64,000 nt of DNA from Aeromonas rivipollensis (GCF_037811135.1 NZ_CP149130.1:2228501-2292500); one strand, 5' to 3'; positions 1-9,390 are shown, counted from the stretch's first letter. The notes: generated by a model from the sequence alone, not told the origin. Numbers and translations are program-made.

Positions 1-2
1 AG

Positions 3-392
3 TGGCGCGGGGAGCTCCACCAGCACGAGCTCTGCTCCTGCTGCCAGTTGCCGCAGCCGCTGCGGCCTCATGTGGTCTGGTTTGGCGAGATGCCACTCGG
101 GCTGGATCGCATCTACTCGGCACTGGCACAATGCGATCTCTTCATCTCCATCGGTACCTCGGGGGCCGTCTATCCCGCGGCTGGGTTCGTTCATGAGGCA
201 GGCCTCAATGGTGCGCACACCGTCGAGCTCAACCTGGAGCCAAGCGAAGTGGGTAGCCAGTTTGACGAGAAGCGCTATGGCCCGGCCTCCCTGCTGGTGC
301 CCGCCTTCGTGGACGAATTGCTGCAAAGCTGCGGGGTGCATCAGCCCAAACAGATCGACGGTCATAACTGGATGGAGATGCGTGGGCCATAA
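3..392 (+). CDS. cobB: NAD-dependent protein deacylase, sirtuin (CobB-type), C-terminal part
   Basis: The gene starts before the window, and the frame is open from base 3 to a TAA at 390-392 (129 residues visible). Sirtuins remove acyl groups from lysines of cytoplasmic proteins using NAD. Visible are the end of the zinc-binding module (CSCC), then [30 protein letters not shown] and ELNLEPS, which are the NAD-pocket and C-terminal motifs of bacterial CobB. The N-terminal Rossmann motif and the catalytic His lie outside the window. A 6 bp hairpin (400-415) follows the stop but lacks a good T-run. Confidence 0.9.
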   Translation, partial: WRGELHQHELCSCCQLPQPLRPHVVWFGEMPLGLDRIYSALAQCDLFISIGTSGAVYPAAGFVHEAGLNGAHTVELNLEPSEVGSQFDEKRYGPASLLVPAFVDELLQSCGVHQPKQIDGHNWMEMRGP

Positions 393-477
393 TTATTGAG
401 CAACTGCATAGTTGCATTGACTCAATGAAGCCGCCAAACTGACCCGTAAAATAGAAGATGCAGCTGGCGCAAGGGAT

Positions 478-960
478 ATGGACATTTTCAAGCATGGAAT
501 AGCGTTAATTCTGCTGGTGCTGACGGCGTTTGGCACTCAGGCAACCTCTTCTTCACCACTGTTGCACTTGATCCTGCCTGACCAGCGGGAGATCCCCCTG
601 GATGAGGCGGCGCTGGCCGCCTTGCCACAGACCGAGTTCGAGACAGCGACTCCCTGGACCGCCGGGGTTCACCGCTATCGTGGCCCGACCCTGAAGGCGA
701 TGCTGGCGGCGCAGGGGCTCAAGGATGTCACTCACATCAGGGTGACTGGGCTCAATGGCTATCAGCAGCAGTTTGATCTCGCCCCGTTTGCCGAGGTGCC
801 GCTGACGCTGGTGCGCTATCAGGATGACAAGCCGCTGACCCGTCGCAACAAGGGTCCCGTCTGGCTGCTGATGCCCTTCTCCGATTACCCTGAATTCGAT
901 GTCTCCCCCATTCACAGCTTCATGGTGTGGCAACTGGTGCGCATCGAGGTCATCCCGTGA
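478..960 (+). CDS. Periplasmic molybdopterin-oxidoreductase-fold protein lacking cysteine
   Basis: 160 residues beginning with a signal peptide (hydrophobic IALILLVLTAFG, probable cleavage near residue 23). The rest resembles the oxidoreductase molybdopterin-binding (sulfite-oxidase-like) fold: a YRGPTLKAML segment, VTGLNGYQQQFDL, and RRNKGPVWLLMPFSDYPEF before a final VWQLVRIEV strand. Such domains normally hold the cofactor with a conserved Cys, and this protein contains no Cys at all, so it is probably not a classical Mo enzyme. It overlaps the next gene (GTGA at 957-960), so it is probably translationally coupled to the GGDEF protein and may act as its periplasmic partner or sensor (inference). 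A GGGA-type ribosome site lies just before the ATG. Confidence 0.72.
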   Translation: MDIFKHGIALILLVLTAFGTQATSSSPLLHLILPDQREIPLDEAALAALPQTEFETATPWTAGVHRYRGPTLKAMLAAQGLKDVTHIRVTGLNGYQQQFDLAPFAEVPLTLVRYQDDKPLTRRNKGPVWLLMPFSDYPEFDVSPIHSFMVWQLVRIEVIP

Positions 961-2615
961 CTCGTCGCCACCGTCATAACCTGCTGCTGGCGGCCATCTC
1001 CCTGCTGTTTCTCTTCTCCTCCGTCTGGGGGCTGCTGCTGCAGAGTCGGCACGAGCAGCTGGTCGATATCTTCTATCGCAACATCCACTGGAACATCAGT
1101 CAGGTCATGCTGGAGTCCCAGCGTTTCCTCTATGGCTTGCGCCTCTATCGGGTTGGGGGGCTCGAGATGGAGGCCCTCAGCCTGGATTACGATCTGCTGT
1201 GGAATCGGCTGGATGTGTTCCTGATCAGCAGCGAGACCGCTGATGCCCGCGCCCGTCATGGGCTGGGGACTGTGCTGGCCGGGCTGTTTGACGAGATCAA
1301 GGCGCTGGAGCCCCAGATACAGGCCGGTGCGCTGCAGGAGGGGGAAGCCCTCGATCGTTCCCAGGCCCGGATTGCCGAGCTGACCCGCCAGGTGGAGCAG
1401 ATAGGGGATCAGATCCTCTCCGGACAGGAGCGGGAAGCCTCGCTCAATCAGCTGCGCCAGAGCCTGTTCTGGATCCAGATCTGGCAACTCATCCTGCTGG
1501 TGATGGGGGGCGTGCTGGTGTTTGCCCTGATCCGCACCAATCTGCAGAATCGCCGCCTCTCCCTGCTCGACCCCATGACCCGGCTGGGTAATCGCCGCGC
1601 CTTGCAGGGCCAGCTCAGGCAATCCCTGCAGCGTGGCCGTGTCCAGGCCCTGGTGGTGCTGGATCTGAAGCGATTCAAGCAGGTCAATGATCTGCTCGGC
1701 TACCAGGTGGGTGATCGCCTGCTGCAGGCGGTCGCGGCGAGGCTGCGGCAAGTCTATCCAGGTCGGGCCTACCGGCTGGGGGGGGATGAATTTGCCGTGG
1801 TCCTGGCCGGCGAGCAGCCCGGCCTCGAAGCCGAGATGGAGGCCATGGTGAGCCTGCTGCAGTTCGAGTTCGTGACCCGGGAGAGCAGCTTCGATCTGGC
1901 CTGCCGCTTCGGGGTTGCCAGGGCCATTGAGGGAGAGGATGCGGATCAGCTGCTGGAGCAGGCCATATTGGCGTTGAACCAGGCCAAGCGGGACAATGCG
2001 ACCCTGATCTGGTACCAGCCGGCCATGAAGGCCTCCTTGCACATGGGGCAGCGTCAGCTGCATCAACTGCGGGAGTGGCTGGCGGGGGCGGCGCCCTCGC
2101 CGCTGGAGACCGTCTCAGAGCCCCTGGAAGACGAGCGGGGGCAACAGGTGCTGGGCATCAGCCTGCGCTGGAGGGTGGGGCAGCAGGTGTGCGACATGGA
2201 CTGGATGCAGGAGCGCGGTATCCTGGGCCCTGTGGTGGCGCGGCTGCTGACGGACGCCGAACAGCGGCTGCCGCTGCTCTTGGTGCTCCATCAGCAATCC
2301 CAGCTGACCCATGTGCTTGCCTATCTGCCACCTCTGGGAGAGCGGACGCTCATCCTGGCGCTGCCGACCCTGACGGAGGATGTCCTGCTGCTGGAGAAAC
2401 TGAGCCAGCGCGGCTGCGTGCTGGCATTGCGTGAACTGGGCAGTCGGGTCCCCGTACTCTTGCGAGCGGGCTGGCCGGTACGCTACTGGCTGCCCGAACC
2501 CTCGGATCACGATGCCTTGCTGCAGCCCCTGGCGCAGCAACTGGGGCTGCTGCGCCTGGGCTGTCCGGCAGAGGCGCAGGAAGGGGAGATAAGGAGACAG
2601 CGGGAGCCCCGTTGA
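957..2615 (+). CDS. Membrane diguanylate cyclase (GGDEF) with degenerate EAL-like C-terminus
   Basis: About 552 residues from GTG 957, which overlaps the upstream stop; an earlier GTG at 927 in the same frame is less likely because it sits inside the upstream gene. Two membrane helices (about residues 8-28 and 175-195) enclose a periplasmic helical region with coiled-coil character. A GGDEF domain follows, with DPMTRLGNRRAL, LDLKRFKQVND and an intact GGDEF motif at residues 275-279. It should make cyclic di-GMP on the cytoplasmic face. The last ~190 residues have an EAL-like layout (SLRWRV near the usual E-x-L site, LALRELGS near the usual DDFG site) but lack the catalytic acids, so phosphodiesterase activity is unlikely. 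The input probably comes from the coupled periplasmic protein. Confidence 0.85.
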   Translation: MTRRHRHNLLLAAISLLFLFSSVWGLLLQSRHEQLVDIFYRNIHWNISQVMLESQRFLYGLRLYRVGGLEMEALSLDYDLLWNRLDVFLISSETADARARHGLGTVLAGLFDEIKALEPQIQAGALQEGEALDRSQARIAELTRQVEQIGDQILSGQEREASLNQLRQSLFWIQIWQLILLVMGGVLVFALIRTNLQNRRLSLLDPMTRLGNRRALQGQLRQSLQRGRVQALVVLDLKRFKQVNDLLGYQVGDRLLQAVAARLRQVYPGRAYRLGGDEFAVVLAGEQPGLEAEMEAMVSLLQFEFVTRESSFDLACRFGVARAIEGEDADQLLEQAILALNQAKRDNATLIWYQPAMKASLHMGQRQLHQLREWLAGAAPSPLETVSEPLEDERGQQVLGISLRWRVGQQVCDMDWMQERGILGPVVARLLTDAEQRLPLLLVLHQQSQLTHVLAYLPPLGERTLILALPTLTEDVLLLEKLSQRGCVLALRELGSRVPVLLRAGWPVRYWLPEPSDHDALLQPLAQQLGLLRLGCPAEAQEGEIRRQREPR

Positions 2616-2635
2616 CCTGGTGGTGATGGATCGAG

Positions 2636-2669
2636 AATGACAAGGGCGGCCGAGGCCGCCCTTGTCATT
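2636..2669. terminator. Bidirectional terminator between GGDEF gene and rbsR
   Basis: Perfect 16 bp inverted repeat (2636-2651 with 2654-2669, core ACAAGGGCGGCC) with a 2-base centre, lying between two converging genes. Confidence 0.75.
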
Positions 2670-2678
2670 GTGCGAAAA

Positions 2679-3707
2679 TCAGTGCTGCTGGGGGGTAGTG
2701 GAGGACGACAAGGGGGCGCAGGAGTCTCTGATCACCAGGTCAGGGTCCACGGTGATCATACGATTGTCAATCTGCTCGCCATTGATCCTTGCCAGCAGCC
2801 GGGTGACGGCGAGGCGACCCAGCTCCTCCTTGGGTTGATTGATGGTGGTCAGCGGCGGAGACATATACTGGGCCAGTGCCACGTTGTCATAGCCGACGAG
2901 GGAGAGATCCCGCGGAATGACAAGCCCCGCCTGGTGGGCGGCGCTGATGACCCCCATGGCCATCATGTCGTTGCACACAAAAAGGGCGCTGGGGCGCGCA
3001 GGCAGGGCAAGCAGCCGCTCCATGGCGGCAAAGCCGCTGGCGCAGTCGAAATCCCCCTCCTGGATCCAGCCGGGATTGACGGTCAGCCCCGCCTCCTGCA
3101 TCGCCTGTTCGAAGCCTGCCAGGCGCTGGTTGGCGGGGGCGCGGCTGTGGGGCCCTGTGATGCAGCCGATATCGGTGTGGCCGAGGGCCAGCAGGTGACG
3201 GGTCGCCAGATAGCCGCCGCGATGGGAGTTGTCGGCGATGAGATCCACCTCCTTGCTCTCCATGCCCCAGTCCATCACCACCACCGGCAGGCTCTTGAGC
3301 CAGTCGAGCTGGTTGAACACCTCCTGCTGCCCCTCGCTGCACATGATAAGCAGGCCATCCACTCGTTTTCTGAGCATCATCTTGAGGTAGGAGAGGGCGG
3401 TCTCGGCCTGCCCCTCTGTGTTGCCCAGCATCAGGTTGTAGCCCTGCTCGAAGCAGTAGCGCTCCACCCCGCGCACCACCTCGGCGAAGAAGGGGTTGCT
3501 GGAGGTGGTGACCAGCATGCCGATGCTGTTGGTCTCCTTCACCTTGAGGCTGCGGGCCACCAGGCTGGGGGCGTAGTTGAGATCCCGCATGGCACTGAAG
3601 ACCCGCTCCCGGGTCTCTTCTGCCACGAAGCGGGTTTCGTTGATGACGTGGGAGACTGTGGTGGTGGAGACCCCCGCCCGCGCCGCCACCTCCTTGATGT
3701 TGGCCAT
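2679..3707 (-). CDS. rbsR: Ribose operon repressor, LacI family
   Basis: 342 residues. The N-terminal helix-turn-helix (MANIKEVAARAGVSTTTVSH) and hinge are typical of LacI/GalR proteins, and a periplasmic-binding-protein-like sugar domain follows (SNPFFAEVVRGVE, VCNDMMAMG, PPLTTINQP). Family members bind ribose and leave the operator. The ATG at 3707 shares one base with the rbsK stop (TGATG), so it is translationally coupled as the last gene of rbsDACBKR. A longer in-frame extension to 3959 was rejected because it overlaps rbsK and lacks family similarity. The likely operator is the palindrome at 8610-8635. Confidence 0.95.
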   Translation of the reverse strand: MANIKEVAARAGVSTTTVSHVINETRFVAEETRERVFSAMRDLNYAPSLVARSLKVKETNSIGMLVTTSSNPFFAEVVRGVERYCFEQGYNLMLGNTEGQAETALSYLKMMLRKRVDGLLIMCSEGQQEVFNQLDWLKSLPVVVMDWGMESKEVDLIADNSHRGGYLATRHLLALGHTDIGCITGPHSRAPANQRLAGFEQAMQEAGLTVNPGWIQEGDFDCASGFAAMERLLALPARPSALFVCNDMMAMGVISAAHQAGLVIPRDLSLVGYDNVALAQYMSPPLTTINQPKEELGRLAVTRLLARINGEQIDNRMITVDPDLVIRDSCAPLSSSTTPQQH

Positions 3708-4639
3708 CAGTGTCCCTGCGCCGCTTGGGACTGGAGGAAGGTGTCGACCTCCTGCTTGCCCGGTATGGAGCTCTGGGCCCCGAAACGGGTCACCGAGAGG
3801 GCTGCCGCCCCGTGGGCGAAGCGCACTGCGGCCTTGAAATCGGCACCGGCCAGCTCGGCGGCCAGCAGGGCGCCATTGAAGGTGTCGCCGGCGGCCGTGG
3901 TGTCCACCGCCTCGACCCGAAAGCCCGGAATGAGCGCCTGCTGCTGGCCGTTGCTGCAATAGACCCCCTGGGAGCCCAGGGTGATCATCACGTCCGCAAT
4001 CCCCATCTGGTGGAAACGGGCCGCCGCCTCTGCCGCGCTCGCCTCGTCGCTCACCTTGACCCCGGTCAGCAACTCGGCCTCGGTCTGGTTGGGGGTGATG
4101 AGATCCACCAGCGCCAGCAGATCGGCCGAGAGCGGCTGGGCGGGCGCCGGGTTGAGAACCACCCGGGTGCCGTGGGCGCGGGCCAGACGGGCCGCCTCCA
4201 GCACGCTGTCGAGCGGTACCTCCAGTTGCAGCAGCAGGGTGTGGGCGCCGGCGATCAGGGACTCATGGCGCTTGACCATGGCGGTGTCGAGGGCGCCGTT
4301 GGCCTCGGTGGAGAGGCCTATGCTGTTCTCCCCCTCGTCGCTCACATAGATGATGGCGATACCTGTGGGGAGCTTGTCGTCGAGTTCGACGGCGCTGACG
4401 TCGATGCCGTCGTTGGCAAAACCGGTTTTCATCTGGTGGCCGATGGCGTCATCGCCGATGCGGGCGATAAAGGAGACGGCGGCCCCGAGGCGGGCGGCGG
4501 CCACCGCCTGGTTGGCTCCCTTGCCACCCGGAACGACTTGATAGCTGTGGCCGGTCAGGGTTTCACCGGGACGGGGAAAGTGGGGGACGCGCAGCACATG
4601 ATCCGCATTGACGCTGCCGAGAACTACGAGACGATTCAT
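3707..4639 (-). CDS. rbsK: Ribokinase
   Basis: 310 residues, PfkB carbohydrate kinase family. It phosphorylates D-ribose with ATP to ribose 5-phosphate in the cytoplasm. Visible motifs are GSVNADHV near the N-terminus, the glycine-rich PGGKGANQAVAAARLG (PfkB signature 1) and DTTAAGDTFNGAL with the catalytic Asp (signature 2). The start MNRLVVLG matches the family; an in-frame extension to 4684 would run into the intercistronic hairpin. It lies about 100 bases downstream of rbsB and overlaps rbsR by one base. Confidence 0.96.
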   Translation of the reverse strand: MNRLVVLGSVNADHVLRVPHFPRPGETLTGHSYQVVPGGKGANQAVAAARLGAAVSFIARIGDDAIGHQMKTGFANDGIDVSAVELDDKLPTGIAIIYVSDEGENSIGLSTEANGALDTAMVKRHESLIAGAHTLLLQLEVPLDSVLEAARLARAHGTRVVLNPAPAQPLSADLLALVDLITPNQTEAELLTGVKVSDEASAAEAAARFHQMGIADVMITLGSQGVYCSNGQQQALIPGFRVEAVDTTAAGDTFNGALLAAELAGADFKAAVRFAHGAAALSVTRFGAQSSIPGKQEVDTFLQSQAAQGH

Positions 4640-4717
4640 ATCGATCACCCTTGATTGAGAACATCTTGGCTTGAGTGAGCCCAAGCCGGGAGGCTCTGCC
4701 TGCGCATAGGAGGCAAA

Positions 4718-4737
4718 GGGGGAGGCGAGCCTCCCCC
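4718..4737 (-). terminator. Intercistronic hairpin between rbsB and rbsK
   Basis: Perfect 9 bp stem GGGGGAGGC/GCCTCCCCC with a 2-base centre, 6 bases downstream of the rbsB stop and without a T-run. It is more likely a 3'-end stabiliser or partial terminator that keeps rbsB mRNA abundant relative to rbsKR than a full stop (inference). Confidence 0.5.
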
Positions 4738-4743
4738 GTCTGC

Positions 4744-5622
4744 TTACTTGCTGACGATTTGCAGCGGTACCGGGATGGATTTCTCCACCGGCTGACCCTT
4801 GAGCACCTTGTCGGCGGTTTCCACGCCGATGGCACCGATCAGCGCCGGCTGCTGGGCCACGGTGGCGGCCAGTTTACCCTTGGCCACCGCCGCCTTGCCA
4901 TCGTCGGTGCCGTCGAAGCCGACGATCATCACCTCTTTGCCGGCCGCCTGCACGGCGCGGATGGCACCCAGCGCCATCTCGTCGTTCTGGGCGAACACAG
5001 CCTGCACTGTCGGGTGGGCCGCCAGCAGGTTCTCCATGACGTTCAGACCCTTGGTACGGTCGAAGTCGGCGGGCTGGGAAGCCAGCACCTGCAGCTTGTT
5101 GGCGGCAACGGCCAGAGCAAACCCTTCGCCACGGTCACGGGCGGCCGAGGTACCGGCGATCCCTTCGAGCTGGATCACCTTGGTGCCGGCCCCCAGCTTC
5201 TCGGTGATGAAGTCACCGGCCAGCTTGCCGCCCGCCACGTTGTCGGAGGCGATGTGGGCCTTGACCTCACCCTGGGCCGCGCCGCGGTCCAGGGTCAGCA
5301 CCGGGATATTGGCCTTGTTGGCCAGGCGGATGGCGTTGCCTACGGCTTCGGAGTCGGTGGGGTTGATCAGGATGGCGTTGACCTTGCGCACGGTGAGATC
5401 TTCCACGTTGGAGAGCTCCTTGGCCGGGTCATTCTGGGAGTCGAGTACCACCAGCTCGTAACCGAGCTCCTTGGCCTTGGCTTCGGCCCCCTCCTTCATG
5501 GTGACGAAGAAGGGGTTGTTGAGGGTGGAGACCACCATGGCCAGGGTGTGATCGGCGGCCTGGGCGGTACCCAGCACGGACATGATGGCGGCAGCGAGCA
5601 GGGTATTGAGCTTTTTCATCAT
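4744..5622 (-). CDS. rbsB: D-ribose ABC transporter, periplasmic binding protein
   Basis: 292 residues with a Sec signal peptide ([21 protein letters not shown], cleavage near residue 23). The mature protein is a type I periplasmic sugar-binding protein: [43 protein letters not shown] and [12 protein letters not shown]. It delivers ribose to RbsAC. Two consecutive ATG codons (5622 and 5619) follow an AAGGA site, and either could be the start. It is the third transport gene in rbsDACB. Confidence 0.96.
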   Translation of the reverse strand: MMKKLNTLLAAAIMSVLGTAQAADHTLAMVVSTLNNPFFVTMKEGAEAKAKELGYELVVLDSQNDPAKELSNVEDLTVRKVNAILINPTDSEAVGNAIRLANKANIPVLTLDRGAAQGEVKAHIASDNVAGGKLAGDFITEKLGAGTKVIQLEGIAGTSAARDRGEGFALAVAANKLQVLASQPADFDRTKGLNVMENLLAAHPTVQAVFAQNDEMALGAIRAVQAAGKEVMIVGFDGTDDGKAAVAKGKLAATVAQQPALIGAIGVETADKVLKGQPVEKSIPVPLQIVSK

Positions 5623-5640
5623 TTCATTCCTTGTGTGTGC

Positions 5641-6606
5641 TTACTTGCTTTTGTTATCGATCATCACGGCGAGCAAAATGACGCTGGCCTTGGCGATCAT
5701 CTGGTAATAGGACGAGACGTCGAGCAGGTTGAGGGCGTTGTTGAGGAAACCGATGATGAGGGCCCCGATGAGGGTCCCCATGATGCGGCCCTTGCCCCCC
5801 ATCAGGCTGGTACCACCCAGCACCACGGCGGCGATGGCATCCAGCTCGTACCCCATGCCGGCGGTCGGCTGTGCCGAGGAGAGGCGGGAGGTGACGATGA
5901 GCCCGGCCAGAGCCGACAGCATGCCGCACAGGCCGTAGACTGCGAGCTTGACCCGGGCAACGTTGATGCCGGAGAGGCGGGTGGCCGACTCGTTGCCGCC
6001 CAGGGCATAGATGTAACGGCCGAGACGCGTGTGGTTGAGCAGGTACCAGGCCAGCAGGAAGACGATGGCCATCAGCCAGATGGGCACAGGCAGGCCGAAC
6101 AGGTAGCCGGTACCCAGCCAGGCGAAGTGATCGGCGCCGTCGCTGAAGCCGGTGGAGATGGGACGCCCCTCGGTGTAGACCATGGTCACGCCGCGCAGGG
6201 CCGTCATGGTCACCAGGGTGGCGATGAAGGCCTGCACCTTGCCCTTGGCGATGATGAGACCGCTGACGCCGCCAAGCAGGGCACCGGCCCCCAGGGTGAG
6301 GGGCACCACCAGCCAGATCGGCAGCTCCATGGCCACCATGGTCGCCGCCAGGGCGCCGCACAGGGCCAGCACGGAGCCGACCGACAGATCGATGCCGGCG
6401 GTGAGGATGACCAGCGTCATGCCGACCGCCATGATGGCGTTGACCGAGGTCTGGCGCAGTATGTTGAGCAGGTTGTCGGCGGTGAAGAAGTTGGGGCTCA
6501 GGAAGGAGACCACGCCGATCAGCACCAGCAGCGCCACCAGGGATTTGTTCTCGATCCACCAGGCCTTGCTCATGACGCCACGGCGGGGAAGGGTTTGGGT
6601 TGTCAT
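5641..6606 (-). CDS. rbsC: Ribose ABC transporter permease
   Basis: 321 residues with about 8-10 hydrophobic helices. It belongs to the AraH/RbsC permease family: the [15 protein letters not shown] segment and [23 protein letters not shown] carry the coupling-helix motif that contacts the ATPase. It forms the inner-membrane channel with RbsA. The ATG at 6606 overlaps the rbsA stop (ATGA), so I prefer it to the in-frame codon at 6633 inside rbsA. Confidence 0.96.
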   Translation of the reverse strand: MTTQTLPRRGVMSKAWWIENKSLVALLVLIGVVSFLSPNFFTADNLLNILRQTSVNAIMAVGMTLVILTAGIDLSVGSVLALCGALAATMVAMELPIWLVVPLTLGAGALLGGVSGLIIAKGKVQAFIATLVTMTALRGVTMVYTEGRPISTGFSDGADHFAWLGTGYLFGLPVPIWLMAIVFLLAWYLLNHTRLGRYIYALGGNESATRLSGINVARVKLAVYGLCGMLSALAGLIVTSRLSSAQPTAGMGYELDAIAAVVLGGTSLMGGKGRIMGTLIGALIIGFLNNALNLLDVSSYYQMIAKASVILLAVMIDNKSK

Positions 6607-8126
6607 TGTGCTGCCTCTTGCTCTGCTTGCCACTGTTTGCCGACTGCCGCCGCCATCAGTTTCTCCTGATTGGCCTCGCGGGTGTTGAACTCTGCGCTGA
6701 TGCGCCCTTCGTGCATCACCAGGATGCGATCACTCATGCCGAGCACTTCCGGCATCTCGGAGGAGACCAGGATGATGCTCATCCCCTCCTTCTTGAACTG
6801 GTTGATGAGCTGGTAGATCTCCTTCTTGGCCCCCACGTCGACGCCGCGGGTCGGCTCGTCCAGGATCAGTACCTTGGGCCTTGTCAGCAGCCCCTTGGCG
6901 ATGGCCACCTTCTGCTGGTTGCCACCTGAGAGCAGCTTTATCAGCTGATCCTGACTCGGGGTCTTGATGTTGAACAGGCGCACATAGTCGCTCACCGCCT
7001 GGCGCTCGGCCTTGCCGTCAATCTTGCCGTGACTGATGAACTCGCCGAGGGCGCAGAGGCTCATGTTTTCACGCACCGAGAGCTCCAGCACCAGGCCGTC
7101 TCCCTTGCGATCCTCGGAGATATAGGCGATGCCGGCGGCCAGACCGTCAGCCGGGGTGCGCGGTACCAGCACCTTGCCATCGACCTCGACAGCGCCACTG
7201 CTAATGGGGCTGGCGCCATAGATGAGCTTCATCAGCTCGGTACGGCCAGAGCCCATCAGGCCGCTGAAGCCGAGGATCTCCCCCTGGCGCAGGGAGAAGC
7301 TCACCCCGCGCACGCCGGGACCGGCCAGATCTTTCACCTGCAGGCTGACGGGACCGAGCTCGCGCACGAGGCGCGGATATTGCTCCTCCAGCCGGCGACC
7401 CACCATCATCTCGATGATCCTGTCTTCGTCCAGCTCGCTCACCGCCTGCTCGCCGATCCATTTGCCGTCACGCAGCACTGTGACGCTGTCGCAGATCTGG
7501 AAGATCTCCTTGAGACGGTGGGAGATATAGACGATGCCGCAACCCTGCTCACGCAGCTCGCGGATGACCACGAACAGCTGCTCCGTCTCGGTGTCGGTCA
7601 GGGCATCGGTGGGCTCGTCCATGATGATGACGCTGGCATCGAACGACAGCGCCTTGGCGATCTCCACCATCTGCTGCTCGCCAATCGACAGATCCCCGAG
7701 CCGGGTGTCAGGTCCGTGCTTGACCCCGAGACGGGCCAGCAGGCCGCTTGCCCGCTCACGCAACTGCTTGTGGTCTATGTTGCCAAAGCGGGTGCGCGGC
7801 TCGCGGCCGAGGAAGATGTTGGCAGCAATCGACAACTCCGGCAGCAGGTTCAGCTCCTGGTGGATGATGCTGATCCCCTGATCCTGGGAGTCGCGCGGCC
7901 CCTTGAAGTGAACCGGCTGGCCGCGATAGCTGACGGTACCCGCATCGGCCTGATAGATGCCGGTCAGCACCTTCATCAGGGTGGATTTGCCGGCGCCATT
8001 TTCACCGAGCAGGGCCATCACCTGGCCCGGATAGACTCGCAGACCTGCTTCGTCGAGGGCGCGGACACCGGGGAAGGTCTTGACGATCCCGGTGAGCTCC
8101 AGAATGGGCGAGGGGGTTGTACTCAT
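6603..8126 (-). CDS. rbsA: Ribose ABC transporter, fused double ATP-binding protein
   Basis: 507 residues with two ABC cassettes in tandem, as in other monosaccharide importers. The first has Walker A GENGAGKS, signature LSIGEQQ and Walker [12 protein letters not shown]. The second has a degenerate P-loop ([10 protein letters not shown]), signature LSGGNQQKV and [13 protein letters not shown]. It energises ribose uptake on the cytoplasmic face. ATG 8126 has an AAGGA site 7 bases upstream; an in-frame TTG at 8141 overlaps that site and was rejected. It follows rbsD by 18 bases and overlaps rbsC by 4. Confidence 0.96.
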   Translation of the reverse strand: MSTTPSPILELTGIVKTFPGVRALDEAGLRVYPGQVMALLGENGAGKSTLMKVLTGIYQADAGTVSYRGQPVHFKGPRDSQDQGISIIHQELNLLPELSIAANIFLGREPRTRFGNIDHKQLRERASGLLARLGVKHGPDTRLGDLSIGEQQMVEIAKALSFDASVIIMDEPTDALTDTETEQLFVVIRELREQGCGIVYISHRLKEIFQICDSVTVLRDGKWIGEQAVSELDEDRIIEMMVGRRLEEQYPRLVRELGPVSLQVKDLAGPGVRGVSFSLRQGEILGFSGLMGSGRTELMKLIYGASPISSGAVEVDGKVLVPRTPADGLAAGIAYISEDRKGDGLVLELSVRENMSLCALGEFISHGKIDGKAERQAVSDYVRLFNIKTPSQDQLIKLLSGGNQQKVAIAKGLLTRPKVLILDEPTRGVDVGAKKEIYQLINQFKKEGMSIILVSSEMPEVLGMSDRILVMHEGRISAEFNTREANQEKLMAAAVGKQWQAEQEAAQ

Positions 8127-8144
8127 GGCTGATTCCTTCAAGGC

Positions 8145-8564
8145 TTAAAACGCCACACCGGCGCAGAGGATCAGGTTGGCGTAGGGAGTCACCTCGCCGC
8201 TGCGCACGATCGCCTTGCTCTGGCGGGAGCGGGTCTTGAACGCCTCGTGCTGGCAGTATTCGATGGTGATGGGCTTGCCCTGAGCCAAGGCGTGGGCTTC
8301 TAGCTGCGCAACCAGCGCCTGATGGGCATCCGGGCTGATCAGTTTAATCTCGCTCGCCATGATCACCTTCTCCACCACCAGATCGGTGAGCAGGGCGGTC
8401 AGCACTGTGCCCAGGCTGGGAGTGCCCGCCATCAGCGCCAGATCGATGCGCTCAGGCCCCGCCGGAATGGGCAGGCCCGCATCGCAGACGGTGATCTCGT
8501 CGGTATGGCCCATCTGTGCCACCAGGGCACTCAGGGGAGCATTGAGCAGCTTGCCTCGTTTCAT
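8145..8564 (-). CDS. rbsD: D-ribose pyranase
   Basis: 139 residues, RbsD/FucU family. It interconverts pyranose and furanose forms of ribose so that ribokinase receives its substrate. Motifs visible are GHTDEITVCDAGLPIP near the N-terminus (active-site His and Asp) and the C-terminal segment with TPYANLILCAGVAF. The start MKRGKLLN matches the family size; an upstream in-frame codon gives an unsupported extension. It is the first gene of the operon, just downstream of the operator/promoter region. Confidence 0.95.
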   Translation of the reverse strand: MKRGKLLNAPLSALVAQMGHTDEITVCDAGLPIPAGPERIDLALMAGTPSLGTVLTALLTDLVVEKVIMASEIKLISPDAHQALVAQLEAHALAQGKPITIEYCQHEAFKTRSRQSKAIVRSGEVTPYANLILCAGVAF

Positions 8565-8609
8565 ACAACACCTCGGCGGCATGGGGACCGCATATCGATA
8601 TTTATCTGG

Positions 8610-8635
8610 GCAACCGGTTACGCAACCGGTTGCGT
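8610..8635. promoter_or_regulatory. Tandem palindromic operator of the rbs operon (likely RbsR)
   Basis: CAACCGGTT occurs twice, 12 bases apart (8611-8619 and 8623-8631). The second copy is the centre of a perfect 16 bp palindrome ACGCAACCGGTTGCGT (8620-8635). A central CG dinucleotide with symmetric arms is typical of LacI-family operators. It lies 46-71 bases upstream of the rbsD start. Binding by RbsR is inferred from position. Confidence 0.65.
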
Positions 8636-8692
8636 CGTTGAGGCGAAAGATAGGCGCTAACCGTTAAGGGGTCTAGGAACAGATGACGAAAA

Positions 8693-8708
8693 TGTGAAAA
8701 CGATCTCA
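8693..8708. promoter_or_regulatory. CRP-like site upstream of rbs operon
   Basis: TGTGA-N6-TCTCA matches 9 of the 10 bases of the CRP core TGTGA-N6-TCACA. It lies about 60-70 bases upstream of the operator, a usual place for activation of a sugar operon. Functional role inferred. Confidence 0.45.
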
Positions 8709-8732
8709 GTGATCAGGCCGTAGGAGGGAAAA

Positions 8733-8755
8733 ACGGGTGCCAGAAGAGCACCCGT
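8733..8755 (-). terminator. Terminator of the glutathione S-transferase gene
   Basis: 8 bp stem ACGGGTGC/GCACCCGT with a 7-base loop, followed on the minus strand by a run of five T. It sits just downstream of the GST stop codon. Confidence 0.75.
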
Positions 8756-8772
8756 ACCACGGAAAGAAAGGG

Positions 8773-9390
8773 TCAGAGGAGAAGGGCTTGTTGCACGGCG
8801 GGGCGCGCCAGCATACGCCTGGTATGGGCCGCCACCTTGGGAAACTCGTCGATGGCGACCCCATCGCTCTCGAGCCAGCTGGCCACCACGAACAGGTAGA
8901 CGTCGGCCAGGCTGAAACGCTCCCCCAGCACCCAAGGGCCGGCCAGATAGTGGTGCTCTATCTCGGCAAAACCCTCGCGCATGTTCTGGGGCATCCTGGC
9001 CTTCATGGCGGCGATGGCGTGCTCGTCATCGGCCCAGCGGCTGCCGCGGCGGCCATGGGCATGGGAGACGTGCACCGTCGAGGCGAGGAAGCTGTGCACC
9101 TCCTGCATCCTGGCCAGCAGGAAGGGATCGTCCAGGGGGGCGAGCCCCGCATCGGGAAAACGCTGGGCCACGTAGAGCAGCAGGGCCGGGGTTTCGGTCA
9201 GCACGCCGCGCTCCGTCACCAGGGCCGGCACCCGCCCCTTGGGGTTGATGGCAAGGTAGGCGGGGGTGCGTTGCTCGCCGGCGGCGAGATCGAGGCGCTT
9301 GATCTGGTGCGGGGCACCGGCTTCCACCAGGGCGATGCGCACCGCCATGGCACAGGTACCGGGGGCGAGATAGAGCGTCAGTTCGGACAT
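8773..9390 (-). CDS. Glutathione S-transferase family protein
   Basis: 205 residues with the two-domain GST layout. The N-terminal thioredoxin-like half begins LTLYLAPGTCAMAVRIAL, with a Cys in the position used by beta-class enzymes, and the cis-Pro loop GRVPALVTERGVLTETPALL contacts glutathione. The all-helical C-terminal half holds GERFSLADVYLFVV, the usual N-capping box region. It probably conjugates or reduces substrates with glutathione; the actual substrate cannot be read from the sequence. It is monocistronic, with a terminator downstream. Confidence 0.9.
   Translation of the reverse strand: MSELTLYLAPGTCAMAVRIALVEAGAPHQIKRLDLAAGEQRTPAYLAINPKGRVPALVTERGVLTETPALLLYVAQRFPDAGLAPLDDPFLLARMQEVHSFLASTVHVSHAHGRRGSRWADDEHAIAAMKARMPQNMREGFAEIEHHYLAGPWVLGERFSLADVYLFVVASWLESDGVAIDEFPKVAAHTRRMLARPAVQQALLL

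Noticed and set aside
7480..7492. matS-like 13-mer GTGACGCTGTCGC in rbsA
   Set aside because: One mismatch to GTGACRNYGTCAC, and only one such site noticed; not enough to call a MatP site.
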